64,000 nt of DNA, from assembly GCF_958405895.1 (NCBI RefSeq), contig NZ_CATZAR010000008.1; one strand, written 5' to 3'. This stretch comes from Ralstonia thomasii (GTDB taxonomy: Bacteria; Pseudomonadota; Gammaproteobacteria; Burkholderiales; Burkholderiaceae). The notes under the pieces are model-generated. The model made no database searches. It worked only from the letters and a program-made list of their open reading frames with translations, and was not told the DNA's origin. Positions 53,429 to 62,572 of this stretch are shown piece by piece. Each line of letters begins with the position of its first letter. The stretch's first letter is position 1. Position numbers and translations under genes: made by a program.

Positions 53429-54425
53429 TTCCACCCTGCCCCCGACGCCGCCCGCTGCAACAGCCGGCACGCGCGCGGCGCTGGGCATGTCGCTTGGCAC
53501 CATCGGCGGGTTGCTCGCTGCGCTGGTCGCCATGCTGGTGCTGTTCGGCACGCTGTCGCCAACGTTCTTCTCGCTGCCCACGTTCACAACCATCGCCAAC
53601 GAGATTCCCGACCTGCTCGTGATGGCGGTGGGCATGACATTCATCCTGATGATCGGCGGCATTGATCTGTCGGTGGGCTCGGTGCTGGCGCTGTCGGCTT
53701 CGGTGCTGTCGGTGGCCATGACCCAGTTGGGTTGGGGCTTGTTGCCGGCTGCGCTGGCGGGCGTGGTGCTGGCCACGGCGGCCGGCATGCTGACCGGCGC
53801 AGTCACGGTGCACTGGGGCATTCCGTCGTTCATCGTGTCACTGGGCGTGCTGGAAATGGCGCGCGGCCTCGCCTACAGCCTCACCGATTCGCGCACGGTG
53901 TACATCGGCAGCGCGGTCGACTGGCTAGCCAACCCCATCGCGCTGGGCATCGCGCCGTCGTTCCTGATTGCGATTGCCATCACGGTGGTTGGCCAGATCG
54001 TGCTGGTGCGCACGGTGTTTGGCCGCTACCTGGTGGCCATCGGCACCAACGAAGAAGCTGTGCGGCTGGCGGGCGTGAACCCCCGCCCATACAAGATTGC
54101 GGTGTTCGCGCTGATGGGGCTGCTCTCCGGCCTGGCTGCGCTGTTCCAGGTGTCGCGCCTGGAAGCCGCCGATCCGAACGCCGGCGTGGGCATGGAGCTG
54201 CAGGTGATCGCGGCCGTGGTGATCGGCGGCACGAGCCTGATGGGTGGGCGCGGCTCGGTCGTGCGCACGCTGTTCGGCGTGCTCATCATCTCGGTGCTCG
54301 AATCGGGCCTTGCGCAGATCGGCGCCTCCGAGCCCACCAAACGCATCATCACGGGCGCGGTCATCGTCGCAGCCGTGGTCATGGATACCTATCGCAGCAA
54401 GCGCAACCGCAGCAAACACCATTAA
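53418..54425 (+). CDS. rbsC: Ribose-type ABC transporter permease
   Basis: RbsC is the inner-membrane permease. The 335-residue protein has a Pro/Thr-rich N-terminus and about eight to ten spans; the conserved MIGGIDLSVGSVLALS and GLLSGLAALFQVSRL motifs are present. I chose ATG 53418, with GGAG 7 bases upstream and an 11-base overlap with rbsA; an alternative ATG at 53388 has a weaker site. Confidence 0.93.
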   Translation: MRSDSTLPPTPPAATAGTRAALGMSLGTIGGLLAALVAMLVLFGTLSPTFFSLPTFTTIANEIPDLLVMAVGMTFILMIGGIDLSVGSVLALSASVLSVAMTQLGWGLLPAALAGVVLATAAGMLTGAVTVHWGIPSFIVSLGVLEMARGLAYSLTDSRTVYIGSAVDWLANPIALGIAPSFLIAIAITVVGQIVLVRTVFGRYLVAIGTNEEAVRLAGVNPRPYKIAVFALMGLLSGLAALFQVSRLEAADPNAGVGMELQVIAAVVIGGTSLMGGRGSVVRTLFGVLIISVLESGLAQIGASEPTKRIITGAVIVAAVVMDTYRSKRNRSKHH

Positions 54426-54443
54426 GAGACCGAGGAGATCGTC

Positions 54444-55484
54444 ATGGCAACCATCAAAGACGTGGCCGCACTGGCCGGAGTTTCGTTCACCACCGTCTCG
54501 CACGTCATCAACAACACACGACCGGTCAACGCCGAGACGCGCAAGCGCGTGGAAGAGGCCATCCGGGCCACGCGCTATGTGCCCAGCGCCGTGGCGCGCT
54601 CGCTCAAACACCGCACCACGCGCACCATCGGCGTGCTCGTGCCCACCGCCACCAACCCCTACTTTGCGGAGCTGGCGCGGGGCATTGAAGATGTGTGTGC
54701 CGCCGCCGGCTACAGCGTCATCCTCTGCAACTCCGACGACGACCCCCGCAAGCAGCGCGACTACCTGCGCGTGCTGATGGAAAAACGCGTTGACGGCATC
54801 ATCGTCAGCAGCGCCGGGCCAGACACGGCGTTGGTCGAAGCGCTCGGTGAATCCGCCCTGCCCATCGTGATGGTCGACCGCCCGACCGAAGGCATCCAGG
54901 CCGATCAGGTCCAAGTCGATCACGAAGAAGGCGCGTACATGGCGACCAAGCATCTGCTGGACCTCGGCCACCGCCGCATCGCCTGCATCAGTGGGCCTTC
55001 GGCATTGAGCGTGACGGCGGAGCGCCTGGCCGGTTTCCACCGCGCGCTGCGCGAGGCGGGCGTGCCCGAAGCCACCGCCCGCATTGCCGAAGGCGATTTC
55101 ACCAGCCCCGGCGGCTACCGCGCCGCGCGCCAGCTGCTGACCGAAGGCGAGATGCCCACGGCCATCTTTGCCGGCAATGACCTGATGGGCATCGGTGCGC
55201 TGCGCGCCGCGGCGGAACTGGGCATTCCCGTGCCGAAGGCGCTGTCCGTGATGGGTTTTGACGACATCGAACTGAGCCGCTACGTCTATCCCGCGCTGTC
55301 CACTGTCGGCCAATCGATCCGCCAGTTGGGCGAGACCACCGCGCAGACGCTGCTCGAGCATCTCGGCGACAACGCCTTGCGCCATCCCGTGGAAGAGCCG
55401 CGTGCACGCCGCATCGTGCTGCCGCCGCGCCTGTCTTTGCGCGAGTCGACCGCCGAGCCCGAGCGCCCCGCCCGCGCCGCCTGA
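54444..55484 (+). CDS. rbsR: LacI-family ribose operon repressor
   Basis: The 346-residue protein has the LacI-family helix-turn-helix IKDVAALAGVSFTTVSHVIN (residues 4-23), a hinge, and a type I periplasmic-like ligand domain resembling RbsR. It probably binds the palindrome at 50743-50756 and lets go when ribose is bound. GAGGAGAT precedes the ATG. It lies within the operon it should control, between rbsC and rbsK. Confidence 0.92.
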   Translation: MATIKDVAALAGVSFTTVSHVINNTRPVNAETRKRVEEAIRATRYVPSAVARSLKHRTTRTIGVLVPTATNPYFAELARGIEDVCAAAGYSVILCNSDDDPRKQRDYLRVLMEKRVDGIIVSSAGPDTALVEALGESALPIVMVDRPTEGIQADQVQVDHEEGAYMATKHLLDLGHRRIACISGPSALSVTAERLAGFHRALREAGVPEATARIAEGDFTSPGGYRAARQLLTEGEMPTAIFAGNDLMGIGALRAAAELGIPVPKALSVMGFDDIELSRYVYPALSTVGQSIRQLGETTAQTLLEHLGDNALRHPVEEPRARRIVLPPRLSLRESTAEPERPARAA

Positions 55485-55521
55485 TCCCGCATCCCTTTCA
55501 CGCTTTCAACGTAGTCCCGCC

Positions 55522-56487
55522 ATGGTGGCCAAGCGCCCTTCCGCCTCTTCCGCGCACCCCGCTGCCGACGTGCTGATCGTCGGCAGCCTGAATATGGATC
55601 TCGTGATCCGCACGCCCCGCTTGCCGCGTCCCGGGCAAACGGTTGCAGCGCCTGCGCTGGAAACCATCCCGGGCGGCAAGGGCGCCAACCAGGCAGTGGC
55701 CGCTGCACGCCTGGGGGCCCGTGTCGCCATGCTCGGCTGCGTGGGTGATGACGCGTACGGCACCGCGCTGCGCGACGGCCTGCGCCGCGAAGGCGTGGAC
55801 ACATCGATGGTGTCGGAGCACGCCGGGGTGGCCACCGGCATCGCCTGCGTGACCGTGGCCAACAGCGGCCAGAACACCATCGTCATCGTGGCCGGCGCCA
55901 ACGAGTTGCTGACGCCAACGATGATCGAAGCCCAGCGTGCTGCGTTCGAACGCGCGCGCGTCATCGTCTGTCAGTTGGAATCGCCGCCCGATGCGGTGGA
56001 ATGCGCCCTCAAGCTGGGCCAGCGGCTTGGCAAGACGGTCATCCTGAACCCTGCACCCGCCATCGGCCCCTTGCCTACGCCGTGGATCGCCGCCTGCGAT
56101 TACCTGATCCCGAACGAAACCGAAGCCGCGCTGCTGACGGCCCGGCCAGTCGATTCGCCCGAAGCCGCACTGGATGCCGCTGCCGATCTCCACGCACAAG
56201 GTGCGCGGCACGTGATTGTCACGCTGGGCGCGCACGGCGTTGCCTACGTGGATGCCCACTCGCGCCTGCTGATGCCGGCGCCCACCGCGCATGCCATCGA
56301 TACCACTGCCGCTGGCGATACGTTCGTGGGTGCGCTGGCAGCGGCATTGGCGGAAGACGCGGCAGCCGATGCAGCCATCGAGTTTGGGCAAGCCGCGGCG
56401 GCCGTGTCAGTCACGCGGCTCGGCGCGCAGCCGTCCATTCCGTTCCGCAGCGAGCTGGGTGCGCCTGCCGCGCCTGCCACCCACTAG
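55522..56487 (+). CDS. rbsK: Ribokinase
   Basis: RbsK phosphorylates ribose to ribose 5-phosphate. The 321-residue PfkB-family kinase has NMDLVIRTPRLPRPGQTV, the first signature GGKGANQAVAAARLG, and the catalytic DTTAAGDTFVGAL with the general base aspartate. The ATG at 55522 is chosen; upstream codons overlap rbsR. It ends TAG and shares CTAG with the stop of the convergent recombinase-family gene. Confidence 0.96.
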   Translation: MVAKRPSASSAHPAADVLIVGSLNMDLVIRTPRLPRPGQTVAAPALETIPGGKGANQAVAAARLGARVAMLGCVGDDAYGTALRDGLRREGVDTSMVSEHAGVATGIACVTVANSGQNTIVIVAGANELLTPTMIEAQRAAFERARVIVCQLESPPDAVECALKLGQRLGKTVILNPAPAIGPLPTPWIAACDYLIPNETEAALLTARPVDSPEAALDAAADLHAQGARHVIVTLGAHGVAYVDAHSRLLMPAPTAHAIDTTAAGDTFVGALAAALAEDAAADAAIEFGQAAAAVSVTRLGAQPSIPFRSELGAPAAPATH

Positions 56488-58568
56488 ACCGGCGTACTGG
56501 TGCCGGGCGGCGTGCTCGCGGTCGGGGCGCGCGGTACCAGCAGGCAAAGCGGATCCCGCAAGATGCGCCGCCACACGGCACCCGTCACTCGCTTGCGATC
56601 GACGCCGCGCAGGTTGCGCGAGCGCATCGCCATGTTGAAGGCCAGCGCAAACGACACCAGGACGTTCAGCACGCCCATCAGCGCAATGCCCGCCACGGCC
56701 AGCCAGAACGGCGCCGTGTGCATCACGCTGGGGCCCAGTACGCCCACGGCGGTTGCCACCGCACCCGTCGACAGCGTGACATGACGCACTTCCATATGCG
56801 GTCCGAAGAACGACAGGATCTCGGGCCCCAGCCCCAGCATGAAGCCCAGCGACACATTGGCGACGATGCCCGACAGATTGCGCTTCCAGAAGCTGGCAAT
56901 GCGCTGCGCGCCCTGCGTGCCGACCATGAAGCGCAAGCGCCGGTGGTAGGCAATCACATCATGCACACGGTGCAGCGCAAACCAGTTGTCGGCCCACCCC
57001 GCCGCCAGGCTTGAGGCCCATAGCAACACGCCCGTGAAGATCGCGTACAGCGGCGTCGGCCCAAGGATCGAAAACGAATCGATGGTCGCCATCGCCTTCG
57101 CTGCCGAGATCAGATCCGTATGGAAGAAACGCCCGGCGAGCCACTGCACCAGGAAAGCCACCGGCGCCACGGCCGCCAGGTTGCCTGCAATCGCCGCCGC
57201 GTTGGAGCGGATCATGGCGACGGTGTCGTCGACAAAGCGGTCCAGCCCTTCCTGGCGCCCGACCTGGTCGAGTCGGTGCGCCAGCGCGGGCGCCGTCATG
57301 GCGGGCTGTTTGGTGGCCAACGTGAAATGGGCGAAATGGATGCCGAGAAAGCTGACCGCATAGTTGATCGACGCGAACAGCCCTTCGGTAAAACGCGACA
57401 GATGCGCCCCCGTGATGAAGAACTTGATGTACACCGTGGCCGCCGTAATGACGCCACCGCCGGCTGCCGCCTTGACCATCGCGCCGTATTCCTTGCCGTC
57501 GCGCGTAATGTAGTGCTCCCCGCTCTCGGCAGACCGCTCGACCACCTTGCGCGCCAGATCGGCAAACGTGGAGCGGATCAGATACCCCACGCTGCGGCGG
57601 TGCTGGCTGGCCGACACCAGCTCGGCCGTCATATGCACGAAGCGGCGAGAGCCCTGCGTGTCCGCCCACGCCGAGAGCAGCAGATCGATGCGGCCCAGCC
57701 ACGCCTTCATGCGTTCGACCTGAAACACGACCTCCACCGAGACGCCGTTCTCGTCCAGATGCTGATACACGCTGGCCGTAGCCGCGCGGCATCGATCCAG
57801 CACGGCGCGGAAATAGTTGAGTTCCTGCACAAAACGCTCGGGGCTCGCAAGCGCCGTGTCGGGCCGTTCCAGGAAGATCGCGTTGGCCGCATCGGCGAGC
57901 AGATAGAACGGAGAATCGGTGAGTTCCGCATGGTCCATGCGGCTGCGGATACCGCGCGACAAACCCGCCGCACGCACCTGGCTGATCAGGATCTGGATGC
58001 CGATGCCAAGGCTGCGTTCCAACCGTGTCTGGCCCGCTGCGTGCTCCTCATCGGTCATCCCCGCACGGAACAGCGCGTGGAGGCGCGTGACCAGTTCGTC
58101 GTCAAGGCCACCCACCCACTGCGCATCGGTCGGGCCCACGAACAGCAGTGCAAACAACGTTGCCAGTTGCGCCTGATTGGGTGCGGGCGGCAGCCAGCGC
58201 GCCTGCCAGCGGTCGACCAACTCGCTCCAGAAACCCGAGCGTGACGACAACCCCGTATCGCATAACAGCGACACCGGATCGTTGTCTTGCACGATGCTGC
58301 GCAATGCCTGTCCGACGCGTTCTGCCAGGGCCGGATTGTTCTCCAGCACCTGCAACAGATAACGCAGACGGGCATAACGCCAGGACTCCGACGCAGCCCC
58401 CGCTGGCCGGTCCGCCCGACGCAGCCAGTAAGCCAGCTCGATCAGCCATTCATTGCGCTCGGCCAGACTGCGCGTGGGCTCGAACTGCGCCAGGATGGCA
58501 TCGAGTTGATGGCTGGCGTGCCGGGAAGCGCGCCACTTGCGCCACGGATTGAGCAAAGAATCGAACAT
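56484..58568 (-). CDS. Gcr-type 'site-specific recombinase' family membrane protein
   Basis: The 694-residue protein matches the family named site-specific recombinase (Gcr, from Neisseria). The N-terminal half is soluble and helical; the C-terminal half (about 365-665) has several clear membrane spans, for example VAPVAFLVQWLAGRFF and PFWLAVAGIALMGVLNVLVSF. I see no tyrosine- or serine-recombinase catalytic motifs. The family name may not reflect its function, and an inner-membrane role is more in keeping with the sequence. GGGAG precedes the ATG. Confidence 0.85.
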   Translation of the reverse strand: MFDSLLNPWRKWRASRHASHQLDAILAQFEPTRSLAERNEWLIELAYWLRRADRPAGAASESWRYARLRYLLQVLENNPALAERVGQALRSIVQDNDPVSLLCDTGLSSRSGFWSELVDRWQARWLPPAPNQAQLATLFALLFVGPTDAQWVGGLDDELVTRLHALFRAGMTDEEHAAGQTRLERSLGIGIQILISQVRAAGLSRGIRSRMDHAELTDSPFYLLADAANAIFLERPDTALASPERFVQELNYFRAVLDRCRAATASVYQHLDENGVSVEVVFQVERMKAWLGRIDLLLSAWADTQGSRRFVHMTAELVSASQHRRSVGYLIRSTFADLARKVVERSAESGEHYITRDGKEYGAMVKAAAGGGVITAATVYIKFFITGAHLSRFTEGLFASINYAVSFLGIHFAHFTLATKQPAMTAPALAHRLDQVGRQEGLDRFVDDTVAMIRSNAAAIAGNLAAVAPVAFLVQWLAGRFFHTDLISAAKAMATIDSFSILGPTPLYAIFTGVLLWASSLAAGWADNWFALHRVHDVIAYHRRLRFMVGTQGAQRIASFWKRNLSGIVANVSLGFMLGLGPEILSFFGPHMEVRHVTLSTGAVATAVGVLGPSVMHTAPFWLAVAGIALMGVLNVLVSFALAFNMAMRSRNLRGVDRKRVTGAVWRRILRDPLCLLVPRAPTASTPPGTSTPV

Positions 58569-58742
58569 CGAACTCCCTTGATGGCGAACGCGTGCAGTCG
58601 AGCGCTGCAGCGCGTGCCGGTTCCCCAGTCAAACGACACGCAGCGCCTGAGCCTGAGCCTGATTTGAAATGGTGTCGACACTCACCCGCCGCCCGCCTCG
58701 GGCAAGGCAGCGGGACACCGACAACGCAGATGGCCGCGCAGT

Positions 58743-60833
58743 TCAGGCGGCCGGAACGATGTGATCTTCGCCGCTCGCTCCAAAGAGCTGCGACTTGAGC
58801 TTGGCAAGCTGATCGCGCACCGCCGCCGCCTTTTCGAATTCGAGGTTCTTGGCGTGGTCGAGCATCTGTTTTTCCAGGCGTTTGATTTCCTTGGACGCCT
58901 GCTTCTCGCTCATGTCCTCGTACTTGGCGGCCTCTTGCGCGGCCTTCAGTTCCGCGCGCGCATCGTCGACGTTGTACACGCCGTCGATGATGTCCTTGAT
59001 GCGTTTGACAACGCCGCGCGGCGTGATGCCATGCGCCTCGTTGTGGGCGATCTGCTTGGCGCGGCGGCGTTCGGTCTCGCCAATCGCCTTCTTCATCGAA
59101 TCGGTCATGCGATCGGCATACAGGATGGCGGTGCCGTTCACGTTCCGCGCCGCGCGGCCAATGGTCTGGATGAGCGAGCGCTCGGCACGGAGGAAACCTT
59201 CCTTGTCCGCATCCAGGATCGCCACGAGCGACACTTCGGGAATATCCAGACCCTCGCGCAACAGGTTGATGCCAACCAGCACGTCGAACGTGCCCAGGCG
59301 CAGGTCACGGATGATCTCCACGCGCTCCACGGTATCGATGTCCGAATGCAGGTAGCGGACCTTGACGCCGTTCTCCGACAGGAACTCGGTCAGTTGCTCG
59401 GCCATGCGCTTGGTGAGCGTGGTCACCAGCACGCGCTCGCCGGCCTCGACACGCACATGGATCTCGGACAGCAGATCGTCGACCTGCGTCGTGGCGGGGC
59501 GCACCTCGATGATCGGGTCGACGAGGCCCGTGGGTCGAACGACCTGCTCGACGACTTCCGTGCCCGCGGTCTTCTTTTCGTAATCCCCCGGCGTGGCAGA
59601 CACGAAGGTAACCTGCCGCATCTTGGTCTCGAATTCGGCGAACTTGAGCGGCCGGTTGTCGAGCGCAGAAGGCAGCCGGAAGCCGTATTCGGCCAGCGTT
59701 TCCTTGCGCGCGCGGTCACCGTTGTACATGCCGTTGAGCTGGCCGATCAGCACGTGCGATTCATCAAGGAACATCAGCGCATCGGGCGGCAGATAGTCGA
59801 CCAGCGTCGGCGGCGGTTCGCCGGGCGCGGAGCCAGAAAGGTGCCGCGAATAATTTTCGATGCCCTTGCAGAAGCCCAGCTCCTGCAGCATCTCCAGATC
59901 GAAGCGCGTGCGCTGCTCCAACCGCTGCGCTTCCACCAGCTTGTTTTCCTTGTAGAAGAAATCGAGCCGCTCGCGCAGTTCAGCCTTGATGGTCTCGATG
60001 GCGCGCAGCACGGTTTCGCGCGGCGTCACGTAGTGGCTCGACGGGTACACCGTAAAGCGCGGAATCTTCTGCCGCACACGGCCGGTCAGCGGATCGAACA
60101 GCTGCAGCGATTCGACCTCGTCGTCGAACAGCTCCAGGCGCACCGCCATTTCCGCATGCTCGGCGGGGAAGATGTCGACCGTGTCGCCGCGCACGCGGAA
60201 GGTGCCGCGCTGGAAATCCGTCTCGTTGCGTGTGTATTGCATGGCGATCAGGCGCGCGATCACGTCGCGCTGGCTGACCTTGTCCCCCGCGCGCAGCGTC
60301 AAGATCATCTGGTGGTATTCGCTCGGATTGCCGATACCGTAGATGGCCGAGACGGTGGCCACGATCACCACATCGCGGCGCTCCAGCAGGCTCTTGGTGG
60401 CGGAGAGCCGCATCTGCTCGATGTGCTCGTTGATCGACGAATCCTTCTCGATGAAGAGGTCGCGCTGCGGCACGTAGGCCTCAGGCTGGTAGTAGTCGTA
60501 GTACGAGACGAAGTATTCGACCGCATTGCGCGGGAAGAACTCCCGGAACTCGGAATACAGCTGCGCCGCCAGCGTCTTGTTGGGCGCAAAGACGATGGCC
60601 GGCCGACCCACCTGCGCGATCACATTGGCCATGGTGAATGTCTTGCCCGAGCCCGTCACACCCAGGAGGGTCTGGTACGACAGGCCGTCGCCAATGTTCT
60701 CGACGAGCTGGCGGATGGCCTCCGGCTGGTCGCCGGCCGGCGGATACGGCTGGTACAACTGGAACGGCGAGCCCTCGAAAGTCACGAACTTCGACTCGTC
60801 GTGCGGGCTGGGGACTTGGCTCAGATCGGTCAT
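58743..60833 (-). CDS. uvrB: Excinuclease ABC subunit B
   Basis: UvrB verifies damage in nucleotide excision repair. The 696-residue protein has Walker A GVTGSGKTFT (58-67), the beta-hairpin region YYDYYQPEAYVP, helicase motifs DESHVLIGQLNGMY and QTIGRAARN, and a C-terminal UVR domain that binds UvrC. The ATG at 60833 is chosen over a longer frame. It is divergent from the aminotransferase. Confidence 0.98.
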   Translation of the reverse strand: MTDLSQVPSPHDESKFVTFEGSPFQLYQPYPPAGDQPEAIRQLVENIGDGLSYQTLLGVTGSGKTFTMANVIAQVGRPAIVFAPNKTLAAQLYSEFREFFPRNAVEYFVSYYDYYQPEAYVPQRDLFIEKDSSINEHIEQMRLSATKSLLERRDVVIVATVSAIYGIGNPSEYHQMILTLRAGDKVSQRDVIARLIAMQYTRNETDFQRGTFRVRGDTVDIFPAEHAEMAVRLELFDDEVESLQLFDPLTGRVRQKIPRFTVYPSSHYVTPRETVLRAIETIKAELRERLDFFYKENKLVEAQRLEQRTRFDLEMLQELGFCKGIENYSRHLSGSAPGEPPPTLVDYLPPDALMFLDESHVLIGQLNGMYNGDRARKETLAEYGFRLPSALDNRPLKFAEFETKMRQVTFVSATPGDYEKKTAGTEVVEQVVRPTGLVDPIIEVRPATTQVDDLLSEIHVRVEAGERVLVTTLTKRMAEQLTEFLSENGVKVRYLHSDIDTVERVEIIRDLRLGTFDVLVGINLLREGLDIPEVSLVAILDADKEGFLRAERSLIQTIGRAARNVNGTAILYADRMTDSMKKAIGETERRRAKQIAHNEAHGITPRGVVKRIKDIIDGVYNVDDARAELKAAQEAAKYEDMSEKQASKEIKRLEKQMLDHAKNLEFEKAAAVRDQLAKLKSQLFGASGEDHIVPAA

Positions 60834-61169
60834 GGCGGCGGGTGGGATGGCAGCGCGGGAAGTCGACAAAGTGACTCGCACGTCCTCAGCAAATGAGGGC
60901 GGCAGCGGCAATTGCAACCAATCGTGTAGTGTAGCGCGCGCCCTCGGCAATCGTTTGGACGTCCCGGTCGGCACATCTGTACCGGACGCCAGAGCACTTT
61001 AGGCGCCTGTTCTGCAAGGATTTTTCGGGCGATTAGAGCCTGTATTCGGTACAATCCCTTCTCGTGCGCGCCTCGTTGTACATCTGGCGCCGGGCGAGCC
61101 GCCCCGGAGTCCGCGCCGCACCGCCTGCAAGATCCCACCGAATCCCGAACCAACCGATCGAGACATCTC
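60834..61169. promoter_or_regulatory. uvrB/tyrB divergent intergenic region
   Basis: These 336 bases hold no gene. A possible uvrB -10 (TACACT on minus, 60928-60933) lacks a good -35. CTG-N10-CAG at 60977-60992 is a weak LexA-box candidate with CTGT in one half and CCAG in the other. For tyrB, TACAAT at 61050-61055 is a plausible -10 without a good -35. Confidence 0.5.
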
Positions 61170-62366
61170 ATGTCGCTTTTCTCCGCCGTCGAACTGGCCC
61201 CGCGCGACCCCATCCTGGGCCTGAATGAAGCTTTCAACGCCGATACCCGCAGCACCAAAGTGAATCTGGGCGTGGGCGTGTACTTCACCGACGAAGGGAA
61301 AATTCCGGTGCTGCGCGCCGTGCAGGAAGCCGAAAAGGCCCGCCTGGCTGCCGCTGCCCCGCGTGGCTACCTGCCGATCGAAGGCATTGCCGCCTACGAC
61401 CAGGCCGTGCAGAAGCTGCTGTTCGGCGCGGAATCGCCGCTCATCACCGAAGGCCGCGTGGTCACCGCGCAAGCCCTGGGCGGCACCGGCGCACTGAAGA
61501 TCGGCGCCGACTTCCTCAAGCGCCTGTACCCGAACGCCAAAGTCGCGATTTCCGACCCGAGCTGGGAAAACCACCGCGCGCTGTTCGAATCCGCCGGTTT
61601 CGAAGTGGTCAACTACGCGTACTACGATGCCCCGTCGCACGGCCTGAACTTCGCCGGCATGCTGGATTCGCTGAACGGCTACGCGCCGAACACGATCGTC
61701 GTGCTGCACGCCTGCTGCCACAACCCGACCGGCGTGGACATGACCACCGAGCAGTGGAAGCAGGTCGTGGAAGTCATCAAGGCCAAGAACCTGATCCCGT
61801 TCCTCGACATGGCTTACCAAGGCTTCGCCGACGGCATCCAGCAAGACGGCCTGGCTGTGCGCCTGTTTGCTGAATCGGGCCTGCCGTTCTTCGTCTCCAG
61901 CTCGTTCTCGAAGTCGTTCTCGCTCTACGGCGAGCGCGTCGGCGCGCTGTCGATCGTGACGACCAGCAAGGACGAATCCGCCCGCGTGCTGTCGCAAGTC
62001 AAGCGCGTGATCCGCACGAACTACTCGAACCCGCCGACGCATGGCGGCACGATCGTCGCCAGCGTGCTGACGAGCCCCGAGCTGCGCGCGATGTGGGAGC
62101 AGGAGCTGGGCGAAATGCGCGATCGCATCAAGTCGATGCGCAACGCGCTGGTCGACAAGCTGGCCGCAAAGGGCGTGAAGACCGATTTCTCGTTCGTGAA
62201 GGCCCAGCGCGGCATGTTCTCGTACTCGGGCCTGACCTCCGCGCAAGTGGATCGCCTGCGCACCGAGCACGGCATCTACGCCGTGTCGACCGGCCGCATC
62301 TGCGTGGCCGCGCTGAACACGCACAACATCGATGCCGTGGTGAATGCCATCGCTGATGTTCTGTAA
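61170..62366 (+). CDS. tyrB: Aromatic amino acid aminotransferase
   Basis: This class I PLP aminotransferase (398 residues) transfers amino groups between aromatic or acidic amino acids and 2-oxoglutarate. The PLP lysine is Lys248 (SSSFSKSFSLYGERVG); ACCHNPTGVD (181-190) carries the asparagine contact, and Asp213 in FLDMAYQG binds the pyridine nitrogen. It resembles both TyrB and AspC; the aromatic assignment follows beta-proteobacterial usage. It ends at a terminator hairpin. Confidence 0.9.
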   Translation: MSLFSAVELAPRDPILGLNEAFNADTRSTKVNLGVGVYFTDEGKIPVLRAVQEAEKARLAAAAPRGYLPIEGIAAYDQAVQKLLFGAESPLITEGRVVTAQALGGTGALKIGADFLKRLYPNAKVAISDPSWENHRALFESAGFEVVNYAYYDAPSHGLNFAGMLDSLNGYAPNTIVVLHACCHNPTGVDMTTEQWKQVVEVIKAKNLIPFLDMAYQGFADGIQQDGLAVRLFAESGLPFFVSSSFSKSFSLYGERVGALSIVTTSKDESARVLSQVKRVIRTNYSNPPTHGGTIVASVLTSPELRAMWEQELGEMRDRIKSMRNALVDKLAAKGVKTDFSFVKAQRGMFSYSGLTSAQVDRLRTEHGIYAVSTGRICVAALNTHNIDAVVNAIADVL

Positions 62367-62407
62367 AGGTGCTGTAGGCATCACGCCTTAGGTGCAATTG
62401 CAAAAAG

Positions 62408-62431
62408 AAAAGCGGCTTCGGCCGCTTTTTT
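62408..62431 (+). terminator. Intrinsic terminator of tyrB
   Basis: AAAAGCGGC and GCCGCTTTT form a 9-base stem with a TTCG loop, followed by TT. Confidence 0.9.
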
Positions 62432-62511
62432 GCTGCATCGGAATAGACTGACACGGGCGCATCATAGAAGCGGTGCAACACTCTGTTATCAGGGTTTATG
62501 CTGCATCGCAG
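62431..62511 (+). promoter_or_regulatory. TGC-rich repeats upstream of phaZ
   Basis: TGCTGCATCG occurs exactly at 62431-62440 and 62499-62508. The second copy completes CTGC-ATC-GCAG (62501-62511), the CTGC-N3/4-GCAG form described for PhaR regulators in Paracoccus and Rhodobacter. The phaZ ATG is at 62573. Binding is inference. Confidence 0.45.
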
Positions 62512-62572
62512 TACCGTGCACTCAGGTGCATAATCGTTCGCGTCGCCCTCGCCACCACAGACCGGTCCAGCC

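Noticed and set aside
56484..56487. Overlap of rbsK and the recombinase-family gene as a sequencing fault
   Set aside because: Both genes end naturally in TAG sharing the palindrome CTAG; convergent overlaps of this kind are ordinary.
58761..60896. Long antisense open frame over uvrB
   Set aside because: Shadow of a certain gene; no ribosome site or family likeness.
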